Origin: Burkholderiales bacterium UBA1834
GTDB lineage: Bacteria > Pseudomonadota > Gammaproteobacteria > Burkholderiales > Burkholderiaceae_C
Direction of reading: 5' to 3'
Length of the DNA: 10,051 nt
NCBI GenBank assembly: GCA_002339015.1
Contig: DDJC01000045.1
Coordinates: 17,654 to 27,704 of the forward strand
The position numbers and the translations under genes were made by a program. The notes beneath the pieces are model-generated. The model was not told the origin of the DNA, made no database searches, and saw only the letters and a list, made by a program, of their open reading frames with translations. Positions 6,551 to 10,051 of the stretch are shown piece after piece; the first letter of the stretch is position 1; each line of letters begins with the position of its first letter.

Positions 6551-7150
6551 TCAGGCCACGCGGGCCGGTGGCGTGGAGGAAGGCGGCATCGTGGGAGGGA
6601 CCACCGGGGAGACCGTCGCCGCGGCCACGGGCGATACCGGCGGCGAGAACAGGCTGTCGTGCGCACTGACGATGCCCAGCGGGTAACGGTGCCCCGCCAG
6701 GTAGGCCTCGATGCACTCGAGCACCAGCGGGCTGCGCAGGCGCTCGGGCTGGGCGCGGATCTCGTCGGCCGTGAGCCAGACGGTGCGGATGATGCCTTCG
6801 TCGAGCGTGAGCGTGGGATCGGGCTCGGAGACGCTGCCGACGTAGGTCAGGCGCAGGTAGGTGGTGTCTTCACCTGTGCGCGTGCGGCGAAAGCGCGACA
6901 TGAACATGCCCAGAAAGCTCTGGGGTGTGAAGCGGCAGGCAGTTTCTTCCAGCGTTTCGCGCACCACGGCCTGCTCGGGCGTCTCGCCCGGATCCAGGTG
7001 GCCGGCGGGGTTGTTCAGCAGCAGGCCATCGGAGGTGTCCTCCTCGACCAGCAGGAAACGGCCATTGCGTTCGATCACGGCGGCCACCGTCACGTTGGGT
7101 TTCCAACGTGCCTTGGGGGCTTGCAGCGGGGTGGCAGACACCGGTGACAT
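6551..7150 (-). CDS. nudJ: Nudix hydrolase, NudJ-like
   Basis: The 199-residue product contains a complete Nudix box at about 50-72: GHLDPGE, then x7, then RETLEET, matching Gx5Ex7REUxEExGU. Before it lies the TVAAVIERNGRFLLVEE strand pair, and PAGHLDPGE is typical of the NudJ/YmfB group. NudJ removes phosphate from nucleoside di- and triphosphates and from thiamine-pyrimidine pyrophosphate. Position directly ahead of mnmA supports that group. The ATG at 7150 has AAGGGA upstream; an upstream ATG at 7213 is possible but lacks an SD. The last 30 residues (from about 169) form a Pro/Ser/Thr/Val-rich tail beyond the normal end of NudJ, which is about 150 residues in E. coli. This tail is probably disordered. 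It is the first gene of the minus-strand set. Confidence 0.88.
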   Translation of the reverse strand: MSPVSATPLQAPKARWKPNVTVAAVIERNGRFLLVEEDTSDGLLLNNPAGHLDPGETPEQAVVRETLEETACRFTPQSFLGMFMSRFRRTRTGEDTTYLRLTYVGSVSEPDPTLTLDEGIIRTVWLTADEIRAQPERLRSPLVLECIEAYLAGHRYPLGIVSAHDSLFSPPVSPVAAATVSPVVPPTMPPSSTPPARVA

Positions 7151-7556
7151 CAGTGCGTTTCCCTTCGGATCAGCGGATGGGGCAGCTTCAAGGCCAGCGT
7201 TGGCTGGTTTCATGAACCCGGCATTATCCGCGATTGTCGGCAAACGTGCATGACAGTTTGATGGGCGACGGGCTGCGTTCAGGCGCCGGTCTGGCAGGCA
7301 ACGCACGTCGATCCTGCCGGATCTGTCACGAAGAGCCCTTGTGGCGGAACATGTGGCGCTGCAGGGTATGATTGTCAACTGACAACATTGATTGTCAAGT
7401 TTTTGTCTGCCACGGCGATGGCCAGACCGCATTCACGTGCGCAAGCTACTGAACACGCCGCAAACCTGTGTATGCTGGCGTGTTCCACTTTGACACACAC
7501 AGACGCTCGCCCCCTGCCCCGAGCCGGGACGGGCATCACCCCTAGGAGACCCACGT
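7151..7556. promoter_or_regulatory. Divergent control region between the Nudix and pntAA genes
   Basis: These 406 bases hold no supported gene. On the minus strand, GATAAT (7228-7223) is a good -10-like hexamer for the Nudix/mnmA set; it would give a leader of about 65 bases to the ATG at 7150, but the -35 is weak. On the plus strand, TATGCT (7471-7476) is a weak -10 candidate for pntAA with no good -35; TTGACA at 7490-7495 has no partner -10. The stretch 7371-7398 carries an array of TTGTCA/TGACAA half-sites, listed separately. The pntAA SD, AGGAGA, is at 7544-7549. The rest shows no clear structure. Confidence 0.5.
7371..7398. promoter_or_regulatory. Putative operator: alternating TTGTCA / TGACAA half-sites
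   Basis: TTGTCA (7372-7377), two bases, then TGACAA (7380-7385) form a perfect 6-base inverted repeat. A third half-site TTGTCA follows at 7392-7397, so GACAA/TTGTC pairs again across 6 bases. The two ATTGTCAA copies (7371-7378 and 7391-7398) are exactly 20 bases apart, about two helical turns, so bound proteins would face the same side. On the minus strand each reads TTGACAAT and so also resembles a -35 box. This fits a dimeric regulator binding cooperatively. The regulator and the controlled gene (pntAA at +160 or the Nudix gene) are unknown. Confidence 0.5.
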
Positions 7557-8672
<1,116 letters not shown>

Positions 8673-8694
8673 TCCTGGATGGAGAGAGATTGAT

Positions 8695-9057
8695 ATGCAA
8701 CGCATGATGTTGCGGGCCAAGCTGCACCGCGCCACCGTGACCGAGGCCGACCTTCACTACGAAGGCTCCTGCGGGATCGACGAGGACCTGCTGGAAGCGG
8801 CCGACATGAAGGAGTTCGAGCAGATCGAGCTCTACAACATCAACAACGGCGAGCGCTTCTCGACCTACATCATCAAGGCGCCGCGCGGCTCGGGCGTGAT
8901 CTCGCTCAACGGCGCGGCGGCCCGCAAGGCCCATGTGGGTGATCTGATGATCATCTGTACCTACGGCCCCATGGGCGAGGCCGATGCGGCCGGCTACAAG
9001 CCCAAGGTGGTGCTGCTGGATGCCGAGAACCGCATCAAAGAGATCCGCAAGTTCTGA
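8695..9057 (+). CDS. panD: Aspartate 1-decarboxylase (pyruvoyl enzyme)
   Basis: PanD decarboxylates L-aspartate to beta-alanine, the precursor joined to pantoate in pantothenate and CoA synthesis. The 120-residue proenzyme begins MQRMMLRAKLHRATVT. The self-cleavage motif YEGSCGID puts Gly24-Ser25 at the standard site, where Ser25 becomes the pyruvoyl group. The other expected active-site residues are in register: Lys9, Tyr22, Arg54, Tyr58 and Asn72 (ISLNGAAA). The ATG at 8695 has GGAGAG 8 bases upstream; the longer frame from 8647 overlaps the end of pntAA and has no PanD homology. It lies between pntAA and pntAB with gaps of 22 and 24 bases, so it is almost surely co-transcribed with them. 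That placement is unusual for a CoA-pathway gene. Confidence 0.97.
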   Translation: MQRMMLRAKLHRATVTEADLHYEGSCGIDEDLLEAADMKEFEQIELYNINNGERFSTYIIKAPRGSGVISLNGAAARKAHVGDLMIICTYGPMGEADAAGYKPKVVLLDAENRIKEIRKF

Positions 9058-9081
9058 CATAAGACATTGGAGAAGACGACG

Positions 9082-9381
9082 ATGGAAGCCATCTCTCACG
9101 TTGTCACCAACCTGACCATCTTCGTGCTGGCGATCTACGTCGGCTACCACGTGGTCTGGACGGTGACCCCCGCCCTGCACACCCCGCTGATGGCCGTGAC
9201 CAACGCGGTCTCGGCCATCGTCATCGTGGGCGCCATGCTGGCCGCCGCGCTCACCGTCACGCCCCTGGGCAAGACCATGGGCGTGCTGGCCGTGGCGCTG
9301 GCGGCGGTGAACGTGTTCGGTGGCTTCCTGGTCACCCGGCGCATGCTGGAGATGTTCAAGAAGAAGGAGAAGAAGCAATGA
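9082..9381 (+). CDS. pntAB: NAD(P) transhydrogenase subunit alpha part 2 (membrane)
   Basis: This 99-residue membrane protein supplies the alpha-side part of the transhydrogenase proton channel (domain II). It has about three transmembrane helices (roughly residues 9-27, 33-57 and 64-86), including TIFVLAIYVGYHVVW, the TPLMAVTNAVSAIVIVGA motif that is highly conserved in this subunit, and NVFGGFLVTRRMLEMF. It ends in the basic tail FKKKEKKQ. The ATG at 9082 has GGAGA 8 bases upstream; the frame also offers a TTG at 9067. It is separated from its usual partner pntAA by panD and from pntB by a 105-base gap that holds a small ORF. Confidence 0.95.
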   Translation: MEAISHVVTNLTIFVLAIYVGYHVVWTVTPALHTPLMAVTNAVSAIVIVGAMLAAALTVTPLGKTMGVLAVALAAVNVFGGFLVTRRMLEMFKKKEKKQ

Positions 9382-9485
9382 GGATCGAGCACGTAGCGCG
9401 GGCCGAGCGCCGGGCCGCTCCCAAGCCGGCCCGCATCCCCCCGGGGGATCGGGCGATGTACCCAGCGACCGAGGGGCACCACTGA
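9378..9485 (+). CDS. Putative 35-residue small ORF between pntAB and pntB
   Basis: The ATG overlaps the pntAB stop (ATGA) and has GGAG 8 bases upstream, inside the pntAB Lys/Glu tail codons. The frame runs 35 codons to a TGA at 9483-9485, one base before the pntB ATG at 9487. It would encode a basic, Arg/Ala/Pro-rich peptide (MRIEHVARAERRAAPKPAR... ending ATEGHH) with no membrane segment or motif I recognise. The overlap and exact tiling argue for translation and coupling. The DNA, however, consists of GC-rich hairpins like a dispersed Burkholderiales intergenic element, so the ORF may be translated non-functional sequence. No family is known to me. Confidence 0.35.
   Translation: MRIEHVARAERRAAPKPARIPPGDRAMYPATEGHH
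9411..9449. repeat. Tandem GC-rich hairpin element in the pntAB-pntB gap
   Basis: Two adjacent hairpins: CGGGCCG (9411-9417) with CGGCCCG (9427-9433), loop 9 bases, then the near-perfect palindrome ATCCCCCCGGGGGAT (9435-9449). Such GC-rich hairpin stretches with CCAAG and CCCAGCGA words recall intergenic dispersed elements common in Comamonadaceae genomes. There is no T run, so it is not an intrinsic terminator. It could stabilise or process the transcript between pntAB and pntB and so tune subunit ratios; that role is inferred. Confidence 0.5.
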
Positions 9486-9486
9486 C

Positions 9487-10051
9487 ATGAGCATGAACCT
9501 CATCACCCTGCTGTACCTCGTCGCCTCGGTGTTCTTCATCCAGGCGCTCAAGGGCCTGAGCCACCCGACCACGTCCATCCGCGGCAACGTCTTCGGCATG
9601 ACCGGCATGGCCATCGCCGTGCTGACCACCATTGGGCTGATCCATGGCCAGGCCCAGGCACTGGGCGTGAACTTCGGCCAGGGCATTGCCTACGTGCTGG
9701 CGGCCGTGGTCGTCGGTGGTGGCGCGGGCGCCATCATGGCCAAGCGTGTCGAGATGACCAAGATGCCTGAGCTGGTGGCCTTCATGCACAGCATGATCGG
9801 CCTGGCGGCGGTCGCCATCGCCGTGGCCGTGGTGGCCGAGCCGGCCGCCTTCGGCCTGGTGCCCGCCATCGTCAAGGAAGTCGTGGCCGTGGGCGATCCG
9901 GTGGCCGTGTCGGCCCAGATCGGCACGCTGCAGCTCGACGCCATCGTGCCGTCGCCCGTGGCAGTCGAAGCCGCCGCGGTGACCACCGGCGTGGGCCAGA
10001 TCCCGATGGGCAACCGCCTGGAGCTGTTCCTGGGCGCGGCCATCGGCGCGA
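9487..10051 (+). CDS. pntB: NAD(P) transhydrogenase subunit beta (5' part)
   Basis: PntB carries the remaining transmembrane helices and the NADP(H)-binding domain III of the transhydrogenase. Only the first 188 codons are in the window; the gene runs off the right edge. The N-terminus MSMNLITLLYLVASVFFIQALKGLSHP leads into membrane helices. The family signature KRVEMTKMPELVAFMHSMIGLAA is at about 86-108. After it comes an Ala/Val-rich loop of about 60 residues before NRLELFLGAAIGA, longer than I recall for E. coli PntB. The ATG at 9487 has GAGGGG upstream; a second ATG two codons later is an alternative. It closes the order pntAA-panD-pntAB-sORF-pntB. Confidence 0.95.
   Translation, partial: MSMNLITLLYLVASVFFIQALKGLSHPTTSIRGNVFGMTGMAIAVLTTIGLIHGQAQALGVNFGQGIAYVLAAVVVGGGAGAIMAKRVEMTKMPELVAFMHSMIGLAAVAIAVAVVAEPAAFGLVPAIVKEVVAVGDPVAVSAQIGTLQLDAIVPSPVAVEAAAVTTGVGQIPMGNRLELFLGAAIGA

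Noticed and set aside
6501..6716. Upstream in-frame extension of mnmA
   Set aside because: Overlaps the Nudix coding end in another frame and precedes the canonical MnmA start MKRYRVVVGLSGGVDS.
7151..7432. 94-codon upstream extension of the Nudix gene
   Set aside because: No SD at upstream starts, composition unlike a Nudix N-terminus, and it would run through the probable promoter and operator region.
9435..9449. Palindrome as an intrinsic terminator before pntB
   Set aside because: No U-run follows and termination here would uncouple pntB from its operon.

Overview
The window is GC-rich chromosomal DNA. The gene content and protein style point to a betaproteobacterium of the order Burkholderiales, probably the Comamonadaceae / Rubrivivax-Leptothrix-Ideonella side: split pntAA/pntAB/pntB transhydrogenase, a tandem-hotdog PaaI protein, and a nudJ-mnmA pair. 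The genus is an inference; no rRNA or tRNA gene is present to test it.

Left end (1-640, minus strand): a 64-residue peptide gene with a textbook double-glycine leader (MRQLSSSEISAVSGG) and a strong Shine-Dalgarno (SD) sequence. Its leader region contains an inverted repeat, and a good intrinsic terminator lies 44 bases after its stop. It looks like a class II bacteriocin/microcin-type precursor. Beyond the terminator an unidentified gene with an export-signal-like N-terminus runs off the left edge.

639-3160: a divergent pair, a DeoR-family repressor (GlpR type, minus) and aerobic glycerol-3-phosphate dehydrogenase glpD (plus), with a 107-base shared control region. No glycerol kinase or facilitator gene is in the window.

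3182-7150 (minus): a five-gene head-to-tail set read from 7150 down: Nudix hydrolase (nudJ-like), tRNA 2-thiouridylase mnmA, a PIN-domain protein whose ATG overlaps the mnmA stop, a DUF1439/YceB-like lipoprotein, and a double-hotdog PaaI-family thioesterase. The gaps (50, -4, 71 and 18 bases) suggest one operon.

7151-7556 is a divergent control region with a phased set of TTGTCA/TGACAA half-sites. From 7557 to the right edge (plus) lies the proton-translocating transhydrogenase operon pntAA - panD - pntAB - (35-codon small ORF / hairpin element) - pntB. Aspartate decarboxylase panD, which makes beta-alanine for pantothenate and CoA, sits inside the transhydrogenase operon. The small ORF tiles the pntAB-pntB gap almost exactly, overlapping the pntAB stop by 4 bases and ending one base before the pntB ATG.

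Most of the window is ordinary housekeeping DNA. The best leads are the double-glycine peptide, the panD insertion, the pntAB-pntB small ORF/hairpin element and the half-site array.
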